Shown: piece by piece, positions 1 through 8,299 of the stretch
Numbering within the stretch: position 1 is the first letter of the stretch
Layout: each line of letters begins with the position of its first letter
DNA from: Gordonia sp. ABSL11-1
GTDB lineage: Bacteria; Actinomycetota; Actinomycetes; Mycobacteriales; Mycobacteriaceae
Reading direction: 5' to 3'
Assembly (NCBI RefSeq): GCF_030315685.1
Contig: NZ_JASXSI010000022.1
Span: 22,798-86,797, forward strand
Length of the DNA stretch: 64,000 bases
The notes under the pieces: model-generated
The model's input: only the letters and a program-made list of their open reading frames with translations
Told to the model about the DNA's origin: nothing
Database searches by the model: none
Position numbers and translations under genes: made by a program

Positions 1-39
1 GACTGGTTCTATCGATCGTCGTCGGCCGACAAGTCCTGA
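1..39 (+). CDS. possible 3' end of a gene entering from the left
   Basis: Frame 1 is open from the window edge for twelve codons and ends with TGA at 37-39. Ten of the twelve codons end in G or C, as real genes here do. The stretch is too short to name, and another frame is also open, so this is only a possible gene tail. Confidence 0.25.
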   Translation, partial: DWFYRSSSADKS

Positions 40-73
40 CCATCTGAGTTGCACAGGCATTGAGGAGACACCG

Positions 74-1162
74 ATGACGGCACGTGTCAATGAGCCCCGC
101 TTCGGCGTGTGGGCCAATGTCTACGGGACGTGGGCGTCGGCCCACCATCCCGACGATCCGGTCGATGCGTCGTGGGAACGGAACCTCGCACTCGTCCAAC
201 GGGCCGAGGACCTGGGCTATCACAGCACGCTGATCGCCCAGCACCTGATCAACCCGTTCGCGCAGGAGTGGGATCAGCTCGAGACCTGGACGGCGACAGC
301 CGCTCTGGCGGCCGCCACGTCGAAGATCGAGCTGATCGCCGCGATCAAACCATTGCTGTTCCATCCGGTGGTCCTCGCCAAGCAGGCCGCCAACATCGAG
401 GAGATCTCGGGAGGCAGGCTGTCGCTGAACGTCGTCAACGCGTGGTTCAAGCCCGAGATCGAGCGCGCCGGGATCGCTTTCCCCGAGCACGACGACCGCT
501 ACGGGTACGGCACGGAGTGGCTCAGCATCGTCCGAAGGCTGTTGAGCGGTGAGGTGGTCAACCACGAGGGGCGCCACTTCAGCATCGACGGTTACCGGAT
601 CAGTCCGACCGGCCGCTTCCGGGAGCGTCCGCAGATCTATGTGGGCGGTGAGTCCGATCCCGCGCGCGATCTCGTGGCCGCGCAGGGTGACGTATGGTTC
701 ATCAACGGTCAGCCGTTGGAGAATGTGAACGCTCTGATCGACAGTGTCGCAACGCGACCGCGCGTCGGCCCTGCGGTGCGCTACGGACTGGCGGCGTTCG
801 TCATCGCGCGCCCGGATGCCGAGGCCGCACAGGACGAACTCGCGTATCACTGGTCGCTGAACGAACGCGATCAGCAGTACCTGGAGAACATCGTCGGCGG
901 CGCGGACGAGAAGGCGGTCATGTTCCAGACGTTCGCCAAGTACCCGGCGATCGGCACCAATGGTGGGACTGCGGCCGGTCTGGTCGGCTCCTATGACGAT
1001 GTGGCGGAACGGATCGTCGAGTTCCACCGTGCGGGGATCGAGACGTTCATGCTGCAGTTCCAGCCGTTCGAGGCGGAGATGGAACGTTTTGCGACAGAGG
1101 TGATCCCGAGGGTGCGGGAGCTGCTGGCGGTGCCGGTGGCGCGGTCGGTGGTCGTCGGCTGA
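74..1162 (+). CDS. LLM-class flavin-dependent monooxygenase, SfnG/SsuD-like
   Basis: Predicted luciferase-like TIM-barrel monooxygenase of 362 residues. In this family reduced FMN from a separate reductase and O2 are used to cleave the C-S bond of sulfonates or sulfones. The N-terminus (FGVWANVYGTW) and the segment GGRLSLNVVNAWFKPE resemble the SfnG dimethylsulfone monooxygenase branch more than SsuD. The ATG at 74 follows a GAGGAGA ribosome site at 62-68. No partner reductase or sulfur transporter is next to it, so the substrate is inferred from family resemblance only. The length is normal and no damage is visible. A perfect 16-bp inverted repeat follows 45 bp after the stop. Confidence 0.8.
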   Translation: MTARVNEPRFGVWANVYGTWASAHHPDDPVDASWERNLALVQRAEDLGYHSTLIAQHLINPFAQEWDQLETWTATAALAAATSKIELIAAIKPLLFHPVVLAKQAANIEEISGGRLSLNVVNAWFKPEIERAGIAFPEHDDRYGYGTEWLSIVRRLLSGEVVNHEGRHFSIDGYRISPTGRFRERPQIYVGGESDPARDLVAAQGDVWFINGQPLENVNALIDSVATRPRVGPAVRYGLAAFVIARPDAEAAQDELAYHWSLNERDQQYLENIVGGADEKAVMFQTFAKYPAIGTNGGTAAGLVGSYDDVAERIVEFHRAGIETFMLQFQPFEAEMERFATEVIPRVRELLAVPVARSVVVG

Positions 1163-1206
1163 AACCGGCCTCCGGAGCGGCCGGACGTCGGCCGAGCGAC
1201 CGCAGA

Positions 1207-1245
1207 TGACGTGGAACGTAACGGTGGTTGTTACGTTCCACGTCA
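1207..1245. terminator. perfect 16-bp inverted repeat after the monooxygenase gene
   Basis: The arms at 1207-1222 (TGACGTGGAACGTAAC) and 1230-1245 are exact reverse complements around a 7-base loop. No run of T follows, so it may be a U-less actinobacterial terminator or an operator for the ABC exporter operon that begins 200 bp downstream. Confidence 0.4.
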
Positions 1246-1408
1246 CCTGTGAGGCGGTCTGTCAGCGTCGGACGGCGCCGGTCTGCAGCGGCCTACACCG
1301 GGCGTTGTGGCATTCACGGAAGGTGCCCTCGCCATCGGTCGGTGAGTTTTCCGCTGGTCAGATGACATCGAGGGAGATCGGCGATGGTACCGTCCGGGGA
1401 GACCTTGT

Positions 1409-1421
1409 GGTAAGGGTTACC
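1409..1421. promoter_or_regulatory. short palindrome upstream of the ABC exporter operon
   Basis: GGTAA-GGG-TTACC is a perfect inverted repeat 26 bases before the GTG start at 1448, within a plausible promoter (TAACTA follows at 1422-1427). A repressor could sit here. No regulator gene lies next to the operon, so this is a candidate only. Confidence 0.3.
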
Positions 1422-1447
1422 TAACTACCGAGTGTGAGAGGGCCGCA

Positions 1448-2410
1448 GTGATCGTCGAAGCCAGAGGCGTGTACAAGTCGTTCAAAGAGGTCGAGGCACT
1501 CCGCGGGGTCGACCTCGAGGTCGATGAGGGAGAGATCCTCGGAGTGCTGGGGCCCAACGGGGCCGGAAAGACCACGACGATCAACATTTTGACCACGTTG
1601 ATGCGTCCCGACGCAGGCGAGGTGCGTGTCGCCGGTATCGACGTGCTCTCCGACCCCGGTGAGGTGCGTCCCCTGATCGGCCTGACCGGCCAGTTCGCCG
1701 CACTCGACGCAAACCTGACTGCTCGCGAGAATCTCGTGCTGTTCGGGCGGCTGTTCAAGCTCGGCGCTCGAAAGGCCATGCGACGGGCTGACGAACTGCT
1801 CGAGGAGTTCTCACTCGCGGAGGCCGCGGATCGTCGAACCGTCACCTACTCCGGTGGAATGCGCCGTCGCCTCGACCTTGCTGCATCGATGATCGGCCGC
1901 CCACGCGTGCTCTTCCTCGACGAGCCGACCACCGGACTCGATCCGCGCAGTCGCAACATGCTCTGGGACGTCGTCCGGCAACTCCGGGGTGAGGGGGTGA
2001 CCGTTCTGCTGACCACGCAATACCTCGCGGAGGCCGACGAACTCGCCGACCGGATCGTCGTCATCGACAAGGGCACGGTGATCGCCGAGGGCACTCCGGC
2101 AGAACTGAAGTCACTGGTGGGTGGATCGGTGTGTGAGGTCGTGATCGGCGAGCACCTGCGAGCGCAGGTGTCGGACGTGCTCGCGCAGCGATGGGAGATC
2201 ACTCAGACGGACACCAAGGTGATCGTCCCAGCCGAGAGCGCCGCAACGCTTTTCGATGTGGTGCGGACGCTCGACGCGCAGCGACTCGTGCCGGACGACA
2301 TCGGTCTTCGGCATCCGACTCTCGACGATGTGTTCCTGGCGCTGACGGGATCTGCGACATCGCCGGCGGCGCCTGCGCAGGAGTCCACGAGCACGGCGGG
2401 CCCGGCATGA
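1448..2410 (+). CDS. ABC transporter ATP-binding protein, DrrA-like
   Basis: ATPase subunit (320 residues) of an ABC-2 type exporter in the daunorubicin-resistance DrrA branch, probably exporting a drug or lipid. Walker A GPNGAGKTT is at residues 35-43, the ABC signature YSGGM at 134-138 and Walker B VLFLDEP at 154-160. The C-terminal 90 residues match the extension usual for DrrA-type ATPases. The GTG start at 1448 is preceded by GAGAGG. Its stop overlaps the start of the first permease by 4 bases (ATGA), so the three genes are probably one translationally coupled operon. Confidence 0.9.
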   Translation: MIVEARGVYKSFKEVEALRGVDLEVDEGEILGVLGPNGAGKTTTINILTTLMRPDAGEVRVAGIDVLSDPGEVRPLIGLTGQFAALDANLTARENLVLFGRLFKLGARKAMRRADELLEEFSLAEAADRRTVTYSGGMRRRLDLAASMIGRPRVLFLDEPTTGLDPRSRNMLWDVVRQLRGEGVTVLLTTQYLAEADELADRIVVIDKGTVIAEGTPAELKSLVGGSVCEVVIGEHLRAQVSDVLAQRWEITQTDTKVIVPAESAATLFDVVRTLDAQRLVPDDIGLRHPTLDDVFLALTGSATSPAAPAQESTSTAGPA

Positions 2411-3207
2411 CAGCAGTGACCGAACGAGCGCCGGTCACCGCGCGACCGGCGCTCGTCGCCGACAGTGTCGCGCTCACCGTCCGTCACCTGCGACTGATGA
2501 TGCGGAGGCCGGCATCGATCGTCGGCGGTCTCGTGCTGCCGGTCATCTTCGCCGTGCTGTTCCTGACCGTCTTCGGCCGCGTGATGGACCGAGCCGGCCT
2601 CGACTATCCGCAATACATGATGCCCGCCATCGTGATCCAGTCGGCCACGTTCGCCGCGATGTCCGGATCGGTGTGGGCCGCGGAGGACGCGTCGTCGGGC
2701 ATGATCAATCGTCTGCGCGCCATGCCGATCGCGCGTCCGGCACCCGTCTTCTCGCTGCTGATCGGAGAGACCGTGCGATCTGTGGTCGGAGCGATCGTCC
2801 TGCTGGCCCTTGGGTACGGCTTCGGTTTCCGGTTTCAGACCGGCCCGCTGGGCGTGCTCGCATTCCTCGGGCTGGTCATCGTGGTGACCGCGGCAATCTG
2901 TCTGCCCTATCTGGTACTCGGGTACCGGCTGGCAGACGTGGAGCCGACACAGGCGCTCGGTGGTGTCATCTACTTCCCGCTCTTGCTCGTGTCGACGTTG
3001 TTCGTGCCGAAAGCGGCTTATCCGGGATGGCTTCAACCTGTGGTCGAGTACCAACCGCTGTCGTGCTTCGCGGAGGCGTTGCGCGCGGTCTCCACCGACG
3101 GATACACGGATGCGGCCGGCACGGTCGGGCTCGCGCTAATATGGGCGGCCGGACTGCTGGTGACCTTCGGGATCATCGCACCGCGCGTCTTCGGGAGGAC
3201 GTCATGA
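2407..3207 (+). CDS. ABC-2 type permease, DrrB-like (first)
   Basis: Membrane subunit of the exporter, 266 residues with about six hydrophobic segments, including the family-typical small-residue stretch around GVIYFPLLLVSTLFVPKAAYP. The start is the ATG at 2407, which overlaps the ATPase stop as ATGA. The frame remains open upstream to 2191, but that part runs inside the ATPase gene and is not needed. The gene ends in another ATGA overlap with the second permease. Two half-size permeases with one ATPase suggest a heterodimeric membrane unit. Confidence 0.88.
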   Translation: MTAVTERAPVTARPALVADSVALTVRHLRLMMRRPASIVGGLVLPVIFAVLFLTVFGRVMDRAGLDYPQYMMPAIVIQSATFAAMSGSVWAAEDASSGMINRLRAMPIARPAPVFSLLIGETVRSVVGAIVLLALGYGFGFRFQTGPLGVLAFLGLVIVVTAAICLPYLVLGYRLADVEPTQALGGVIYFPLLLVSTLFVPKAAYPGWLQPVVEYQPLSCFAEALRAVSTDGYTDAAGTVGLALIWAAGLLVTFGIIAPRVFGRTS

Positions 3208-3965
3208 CCACAGACATCGCCGCGATGACGCGGCGCGGGGTCACGCTGATGTTCCGCTCGCCGATGACGCTGTCGACGTCGGCGTTCATGCCGATCATCC
3301 TGCTGTTGCTGCTGTCGGTCTCCTTCGGCGCGGTGGTGATGCCGGCAGCGGGGGTCTCGGACTATGTACAGTTCGCGACACCGCTTTTCGTGACCATGGG
3401 CGTAGTCTTCGGAAGCATTTCCACGGCCATTGCGGCGCAACAGGATCGCATCTCGGGGTTCGACGACAGGCTTCGCACACTACCGATCTCGCCGGTCGCG
3501 CCGCTGGCCGGCCGCATCATCGCGGATGTCGGCCGCAACCTGGTGACCCTCCTGCTCGTGAGCGTCGTGGCGATGGCGATGGGCTTCCGCTTCGACAACG
3601 GGATCGTCGGCGTCGGCGTCTACGTCGTGCTGCCCCTGGTCTTCGGGTTCGGGGTCGCGTGGTTCATGGTCGCGGTCGCCATGGTGGCGGACTCGGCGGA
3701 GAGTACGGCGTCGCTGCTCAATGCGGTTCTGCTCGTGTTGTCGTTCCTCTCCACCGGGATGGTGCCGATCGATGACCTGCCGGGATGGGCCCAGCCGGTC
3801 GCGTCGGCGAATCCGATCTCGCACATCGTGGAGGCCATGCGCTCGGCGACAACATCGGGAGCGAGCGTCGTCGGAGCGGACGCGATCGTCACGGTGGCGT
3901 GGTCGGCGGGGCTGACGGTTGTGTGTGGGTATCTTGCGGTGCGGGCGTATCGGCGCGCTCGCTGA
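3204..3965 (+). CDS. ABC-2 type permease, DrrB-like (second)
   Basis: Second membrane subunit, 253 residues, again with six predicted transmembrane segments and the motif STGMVPIDDLPGWAQP before the last helices, which parallels the first permease (VPKAAYPGWLQP). It starts with ATG at 3204, overlapping the previous stop. It is the last gene of the operon; a 19-bp-arm hairpin lies 67-120 bp after the stop. The transported compound cannot be read from the sequence. Confidence 0.86.
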   Translation: MTTDIAAMTRRGVTLMFRSPMTLSTSAFMPIILLLLLSVSFGAVVMPAAGVSDYVQFATPLFVTMGVVFGSISTAIAAQQDRISGFDDRLRTLPISPVAPLAGRIIADVGRNLVTLLLVSVVAMAMGFRFDNGIVGVGVYVVLPLVFGFGVAWFMVAVAMVADSAESTASLLNAVLLVLSFLSTGMVPIDDLPGWAQPVASANPISHIVEAMRSATTSGASVVGADAIVTVAWSAGLTVVCGYLAVRAYRRAR

Positions 3966-4031
3966 GCGGGCCGGGTCGCGCGCCAAGACGGCGGTGAACT
4001 CACCCGCTCGTGAAAGGTCTGTTCATGGAGA

Positions 4032-4085
4032 CGCAGACACGCCGGACGGCTCCCGCACATGCGATGGCCGTCCGGTGCGTCTGCG
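4032..4085. terminator. hairpin between convergent genes
   Basis: Arms 4032-4050 and 4067-4085 pair over 19 bp with two mismatches around a 16-base loop. It lies between the ABC operon (plus) and the stress protein gene (minus) and probably terminates both. Confidence 0.5.
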
Positions 4086-4089
4086 AGGC

Positions 4090-4362
4090 TCAGCGTTTGA
4101 CGGCTCGTCCGCGGATCGAGAGGTAGGCGGCGATCAGAGCGATGGCCACGATGACCCCGACGATGAACGGGATGACCTCCCAGCCGCCGTTGCTGTTGCT
4201 GTAGCCGACCTGGTAGGTCAGCCACGAGCCGATCAGCGATCCGAGGATGCCGAGCACGATCGTGACAATGATGCCGATGTCCTGCTTGCCCGGCATGAGC
4301 AGTCGGGCCAGGGCGCCGACGATGAGGCCGACGACGATCGCGCTGATGACGGTTCCGATCAT
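4090..4362 (-). CDS. GlsB/YeaQ/YmgE family stress membrane protein
   Basis: Small integral membrane protein of 90 residues with three hydrophobic helices rich in Gly and Ile, typical of the transglycosylase-associated (GlsB/YeaQ) family linked to envelope stress in other bacteria. The start follows an AGGTGA ribosome site. The next gene upstream on the same strand encodes a CsbD-type stress protein, so the two probably belong to one general stress response. The molecular role of the family is not known. Confidence 0.85.
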   Translation of the reverse strand: MIGTVISAIVVGLIVGALARLLMPGKQDIGIIVTIVLGILGSLIGSWLTYQVGYSNSNGGWEVIPFIVGVIVAIALIAAYLSIRGRAVKR

Positions 4363-4480
4363 GATTCACCTATCCAGTTGTGACGCCAGCCGCAGCCGCA
4401 ACATGTCGTGTCGAACAGAGTGACGGCAGGCTGCGGATGGGGACGGTGGCCGCGGGCGGCGGCCAATTGCGTGCCGGGAC

Positions 4481-4678
4481 TCAGTGGCCGGTCAGCTTGT
4501 CCTTCACCGTGCCGGCGGCGTCCTTCACACTCTCGACGCCGTCCTTGACGGCCGACGACGCCTGGTCGCCCTTGCCCTCGTTCTTCAGCTCGTCGTCGCC
4601 GGTGGCGCTGCCGGTCGCTTCCTTGGCCTTACCCTTCAGATCCTCGGTCTTGTTGGAGATCTTGTCGTCGAGACCCAT
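4481..4678 (-). CDS. CsbD family stress protein
   Basis: A 65-residue hydrophilic protein full of Lys, Asp, Glu and Ala, containing the repeated pattern DLKGKAKEATG typical of CsbD proteins. These accumulate under general stress and are probably intrinsically disordered. AAAGGAGAAC sits just before the ATG, a strong ribosome site. It lies 118 bp upstream of the GlsB-like gene on the same strand. Confidence 0.88.
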   Translation of the reverse strand: MGLDDKISNKTEDLKGKAKEATGSATGDDELKNEGKGDQASSAVKDGVESVKDAAGTVKDKLTGH

Positions 4679-4746
4679 GGTGTTCTCCTTTGTCGGGTGT
4701 CAGGTCGGAATGTGCGGATACCCGGGGGGAAGAGTTCCAAACCTCG

Positions 4747-5745
4747 TCAGCTCGGCATCAGTCCGTGTACGAACCGGATCTTCTCGAGGACCTTCTCCGG
4801 CAGCACGAAGGGATAGAGGTCGGGGTGGCCCATCGACCGGTTGATCTGGTTGAGCGACCAGGTCAGCGGGAGCCACCATTCGACGATCTGATCGAAGCCG
4901 ACGTCGCCGGGGAGCACGCTGTCGAGCGTCGAACCGGCCGGCGCCATGGCGAAGGCGGCAGCGGTGTCGAGGGTGTCGCGGATGTGCAGATAGTGCGCGA
5001 ACGTCTCGGCGAAGTCCTCGGCCGGATGCATCGTGGCGTACGACGAGACGTACTCCTGCTTCCAGCCCTCCGGGGCGCCCTCGGAGTAGTGGCGGTCCAG
5101 GGCGGCCTGGTAGTCGTCGTCGGGGTTGCCGAACAGCTCCTCGAAGCGCGGGCGGACTTTGTCGTCGATGAGGACCAGTTGGTAGTAGTGGCCGGTCTCG
5201 TGGCGGAAGTGCCCGAGCAGGGTGCGGTAGGGCTCGTCGAGTTCGACGCGGAGTTGCTCGCGGTGGACGTCGTCGCCCTCCGCGAGGTCCAGGGTGATGA
5301 GCCCGTTGTCGTGGCCGGTGATGACCGACTGCTCAGAACTCGAGAGGAGATCGAAGGCCAGGCCGGTCTCCGGGTTCTCGTCACGGCCGATGATGGGCAG
5401 GCCGAGCTCGTCGAGCTCGAGGACCAGGCGTCGCTTGGCGGTCTCCGCACGTCCGTACTCGGCGCGCGCCTCGATATCGGTCTCTGGCGGGATGGTGCGG
5501 GTGAGCCGGCAGGATTCGCAGAGGCTCGGCGTGCCGGTCCACTTCACGAGCCAGTTGCACTGTGCCACCTTGGTGTTCTTGCACCGTTCGACGAGGGTGC
5601 CGTCGACGGTGGTCTGCTCTTTGTCGTCGAGGTCGTAGATGGCCCGGGTCTCGAGCCAGAAACCCAGTTCCTTCCCGCAGTGCAGGCACTTGCTGTTCTC
5701 GAAGGACAGGCGTTGGCCGCAGTTGTGGCAGAGGAAGTCTCGCAT
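4747..5745 (-). CDS. zinc-ribbon putative metallopeptidase (PF15887-like)
   Basis: Predicted cytoplasmic zinc metallopeptidase of 332 residues. Four cysteines at 6, 9, 20 and 23 form an N-terminal zinc ribbon and a second Cys set is at 55, 63, 76 and 79. The catalytic motif HETGH is at 182-186, and the downstream segment HPAEDFAETFAHYLHI could give the third metal ligand. This matches the putative zinc-binding metallopeptidase family. I chose the ATG at 5745 because the zinc ribbon starts there; a GTG at 5793 would add 16 residues of unlikely sequence. Substrate unknown. Confidence 0.8.
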   Translation of the reverse strand: MRDFLCHNCGQRLSFENSKCLHCGKELGFWLETRAIYDLDDKEQTTVDGTLVERCKNTKVAQCNWLVKWTGTPSLCESCRLTRTIPPETDIEARAEYGRAETAKRRLVLELDELGLPIIGRDENPETGLAFDLLSSSEQSVITGHDNGLITLDLAEGDDVHREQLRVELDEPYRTLLGHFRHETGHYYQLVLIDDKVRPRFEELFGNPDDDYQAALDRHYSEGAPEGWKQEYVSSYATMHPAEDFAETFAHYLHIRDTLDTAAAFAMAPAGSTLDSVLPGDVGFDQIVEWWLPLTWSLNQINRSMGHPDLYPFVLPEKVLEKIRFVHGLMPS

Positions 5746-5861
5746 CGTCGTCGTCGCTTTCTGGGAGCAGTGGGATGGTTGTGGAGTTCCCACTGGATCG
5801 TGGTGTCAAACCACATGATCCATGAATTCGTGGCCGGGTGCGCATGAGACGACGCGGCAGT

Positions 5862-5922
5862 CACATGGGGAGCTGCCCATCCACATGGGGGATCACCTGT
5901 GTGGATGTCAGCTCTCCATGTG
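5862..5922. repeat. nested inverted repeat
   Basis: The outer arms 5862-5875 and 5909-5922 (CACATGGGGAGCTG type) pair over 14 bp with one mismatch. The inner arms 5878-5885 (CATCCACA) and 5900-5907 pair perfectly. Together they could fold into one 61-base hairpin upstream of the metallopeptidase gene, 40 bp from a copy of the 75-bp palindrome. Confidence 0.6.
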
Positions 5923-5967
5923 GATGCCGTCGAGGGCAAGGGGTGGGGACGATGGCGCCGGGTGAGG

Positions 5968-6042
5968 TCCGCATGAGAGTCACGAGAGAGCGTCGATAAG
6001 TGGATTATCCACTTATCGGCGTTCTGAGGTGACCATGGTGCG
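5968..6042. repeat. 75-bp palindromic interspersed repeat, copy A
   Basis: Imperfect palindrome with 37-base arms around a single central base; the core is GTGGATTATCCAC at 5999-6011 and the ends are CCGCA and TGCGG. Three other copies of exactly the same length and orientation lie at 35039, 36065 and 47992. This copy is alone, between the metallopeptidase gene and the 3' side of menE. Confidence 0.92.
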
Positions 6043-6091
6043 GATCGTCGGCGGGATGGGTGGCGGGTCCCGGGAACGTGCGGACACGATC

Positions 6092-6217
6092 GGCGGGATT
6101 CTGGACCCGGTCGGCGAGATTCTGGGCCCGGTCGGCGGAAAGTTGGACCCGGTCGGCGGAAAGTTGGACACGATCGGCGAGATTCTGGGCCCGGTCGGCG
6201 GAAAGTTGGACCCGGTC
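6092..6217. repeat. six tandem 21-bp units, locus 1
   Basis: Six consecutive 21-bp units begin GGCG(A/G) and end CCCGGTC or close variants; two internal types alternate, GAGATTCTGG and GGAAAGTTGG. Partial units continue to 6240. The array lies just downstream of the menE stop. A related six-unit array is at 40191-40316. The unit is a multiple of three and reads as heptads in several frames, but variation between units is not mainly synonymous in any frame, so I treat it as noncoding. Confidence 0.85.
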
Positions 6218-6267
6218 GGCGAGGGTGGCGAGATTCTGGGGGCGATGGTGGCGGAAAGTGGGCGAGG

Positions 6268-7428
6268 CTAGGAGAACCGGGCTCGCAGTGCCCGCCGGTC
6301 GACCTTGCCCGGGCCGCGGAGCGGGAGTTCGGTCAGCTCGATGACCTCTCGTGGTGCGGCGTAGCGGTCGAGCCGTTCGGCGACGGCACCGCGGATGCGG
6401 TCGGCGTCGAGAGTGCTTGCGCCCGAGGGGACGACGAACACGACGACCTTCTCGCCGAGTCGGTCGTCGGGGAGGCCGACGACGGCGCACTCGGCAACAG
6501 CGGGATCCTCGACGACGACGGCCTCGACGACCTGCGGCACGATCGTCAGCCCGCCGCTGGTGATGGCCTCGTCGGCGCGTCCGACGATGGCGAGCACGCC
6601 GTCGTCGTCGACGCGGCCGAGGTCGTCGGTGCGGAACCAGCCCGGCTCGGCGAAAGCCGGATGCTCGGGACGGTTCCGGTACCCGCGCGCGACCATCGGC
6701 CCACCGAGGACGACGCGGCCCACGCCTTCGGGATTCGCGTCGTCGATGCGGATCACGACGCCGTCGAGCGGAATACCGTCGTAGACACAGCCGCCGGCGG
6801 TCTCGCTCATCCCGTAGGTGCGGGTGATCGCGACGCCGGCGTCGATCGCCCTGCGCAGCAACGGGACCGGCGTCGCCGCACCGCCGACCAGCAGGGCGTC
6901 GACCCCGCGGAGTGCCGCGGTCGCGCGGGGTGAGTCGAGGACCTTGATCAGCTGGGTGGGGACGAGGGAGGTGTAGCGGCGCGGACCGTCGAGTGCGTCG
7001 AGGGCGCCGGCGAAGACCTCGGGGTCGAAACCGTCGTCGAGGTCGAGGACGGTCGGGGTGAACCCGGATGCCAACGCACGCAACAGGACCTGGAGTCCGG
7101 CGATGTGATGGGGAGCCAGCGCGAGCAACCAGTTGCCGGGTCCGCCGAGGCGGGCGGCGGTGGCTTCGGCGGAGGCGGTGAGCGAGGCGGGGGAGTGCTG
7201 GGCGCCTTTGGGGATGCCGGTGGTGCCGGAGGTGGAGATGACGAGGGAGAGGTCGTCGGCGATGGGTTCGTCGACGTCGAGGGCACCGCGAAGGACGACG
7301 ACGTCGTGCGGGTCGTCGTCGGGGACCGGGACGTAGGCGGCTGAGCCGTCGAGGATGGCGGTCAGCTCATCGCGGCGGTCGAGGACGTCCGGCCGGGCCG
7401 GGAGGTGCAGGGTGCGGAGGACCTTCAG
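6268..7428 (-). CDS. menE: o-succinylbenzoate--CoA ligase MenE
   Basis: Acyl-CoA synthetase that activates o-succinylbenzoate with CoA and ATP in menaquinone synthesis. The AMP-binding motif STSGTTGIPKGA lies upstream of the first internal TTG at 7128, so the protein must start earlier. The frame is open past 7428, where a CTG overlaps the stop of the DUF3349 gene (CTGA); this gives 386 residues, near the family norm. The motifs YGMSETAGG and GWFRTDDLGRVDDDG, and the C-terminal catalytic Lys in GPGKVDRRAL, are present. The order menE, DUF3349, membrane protein, pitA matches Rv0542c-Rv0545c. The exact start codon is uncertain. Confidence 0.87.
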   Translation of the reverse strand: MKVLRTLHLPARPDVLDRRDELTAILDGSAAYVPVPDDDPHDVVVLRGALDVDEPIADDLSLVISTSGTTGIPKGAQHSPASLTASAEATAARLGGPGNWLLALAPHHIAGLQVLLRALASGFTPTVLDLDDGFDPEVFAGALDALDGPRRYTSLVPTQLIKVLDSPRATAALRGVDALLVGGAATPVPLLRRAIDAGVAITRTYGMSETAGGCVYDGIPLDGVVIRIDDANPEGVGRVVLGGPMVARGYRNRPEHPAFAEPGWFRTDDLGRVDDDGVLAIVGRADEAITSGGLTIVPQVVEAVVVEDPAVAECAVVGLPDDRLGEKVVVFVVPSGASTLDADRIRGAVAERLDRYAAPREVIELTELPLRGPGKVDRRALRARFS

Positions 7429-7820
7429 GGTCGGTCTCCGTCGGGCTCGTCGTCGGGGTCTGTCGATTCGGACCCGGGTGCCGTCGGCGGTTCGTCGGTT
7501 GCCGTCGGCGGTACGAGGGGAGTGTCGTCGAACGGCCAGCCGGAGGCCTCGAGGTGCTTGCGGACCCGGGCGACGTCCGCTTCGTGCGGGAGCTCGTGGG
7601 TCACTTTGGTGATCGCCACACCCGCGTCGATCTTCGAGATGGGCTCGGGCGGAGGTGGCGACTTCTGGATCAGGCCCGATGAGACCTCCTGGACCTCGTC
7701 TTCACTGAGTTGTCGACGAAGCAGTGCGACGAGTGGGATGTAGTCGCCCTGAGGTACGCCGTCCGGGTAGCCGGCCCGCAACCATTCGATGATCCGATGG
7801 AGGAATTGTGGTCGATCCAC
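7425..7820 (-). CDS. DUF3349 family protein (first)
   Basis: Protein of 131 residues with the family pattern WLRAGYPDGVP followed by DYIPLVALLRRQLSEDEV, as in M. tuberculosis Rv0543c. It is a small helical protein of unknown function found next to menE. The GTG start at 7820 follows AAGGGGG at a good distance. The C-terminal 30 residues are an acidic, Pro-rich tail that the second copy lacks. It overlaps menE by a few bases and is probably co-transcribed with it. Confidence 0.82.
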   Translation of the reverse strand: MDRPQFLHRIIEWLRAGYPDGVPQGDYIPLVALLRRQLSEDEVQEVSSGLIQKSPPPPEPISKIDAGVAITKVTHELPHEADVARVRKHLEASGWPFDDTPLVPPTATDEPPTAPGSESTDPDDEPDGDRP

Positions 7821-7933
7821 GACGACAACCCCCTTGTCTCCCCGGCGGCAGGAACTGACAGTGCTGCCGCGATTGTATGTGCTCATGCCGTGGTCTCGAC
7901 ACCGAGCGAATGCTGGATGCGCCGAGGCGCTGT

Positions 7934-8242
7934 TCAGGCGTTGCTGGCGGCGAGCGGCCAGCCGACGGCGGCGAGCCGGCCGGCGACCTGGTTGATCTCG
8001 TCCGGAGTGGGGGACTCCTGCGTGACCTTCGCGATCGCCTCTCTGATCTGGTCGTCGGTCACCGGTTGCCTCACCCCGTGGTCGCGAGCCAGGTTGAGGG
8101 CCACGGTGGTGACCTCACGCTCGTCGAGGACGCGGGTCAGCAGAGCCAAGAGCGGGGGGAACTCGGTGGGCGGGACGCCTTCCGGGTAGCCCTTGCGGAT
8201 CCAGTTGATCGCCGATTCGAACAGCGGTGTGCCTTCAGACAT
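7934..8242 (-). CDS. DUF3349 family protein (second)
   Basis: Protein of 102 residues, a paralogue of the next gene downstream: WIRKGYPEGVP, PPLLALLTRVLDEREV and the final segment GRLAAVGWPL align with its neighbour, but it lacks the acidic tail. M. tuberculosis has one such gene at this spot, so a tandem duplication is likely here. It may act with the adjacent copy as a heteromer; that is inference. Confidence 0.83.
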   Translation of the reverse strand: MSEGTPLFESAINWIRKGYPEGVPPTEFPPLLALLTRVLDEREVTTVALNLARDHGVRQPVTDDQIREAIAKVTQESPTPDEINQVAGRLAAVGWPLAASNA

Positions 8243-8299
8243 GGCGGTGTCGCGTCTCCGATGTGAGGTGGCCAGGGATGCCAGGGGTCGGTCGGATGA

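Noticed and set aside
1409..1427. Iron-regulator (IdeR/DtxR) box upstream of the ABC exporter
   Set aside because: GGTTACCTAAC is superficially similar, but the second half-site does not match the 19-bp consensus and the operon has no siderophore genes.
5968..6042. Replication origin or DnaA-box cluster, because the palindrome core contains TTATCCAC
   Set aside because: Each copy has only the boxes inherent in its palindrome, copies are scattered, and no dnaA, dnaN or gyrase genes are in the window.
6092..6217. CRISPR array
   Set aside because: The 21-bp units are directly contiguous with no spacers, and no cas genes are present.
6029..6271. Small protein made of heptad repeats from the 21-bp array
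   Set aside because: The frame is open in several phases because the unit is a multiple of three, its GTG start is inside the 75-bp palindrome, no ribosome site precedes it, and unit differences are not mainly synonymous.
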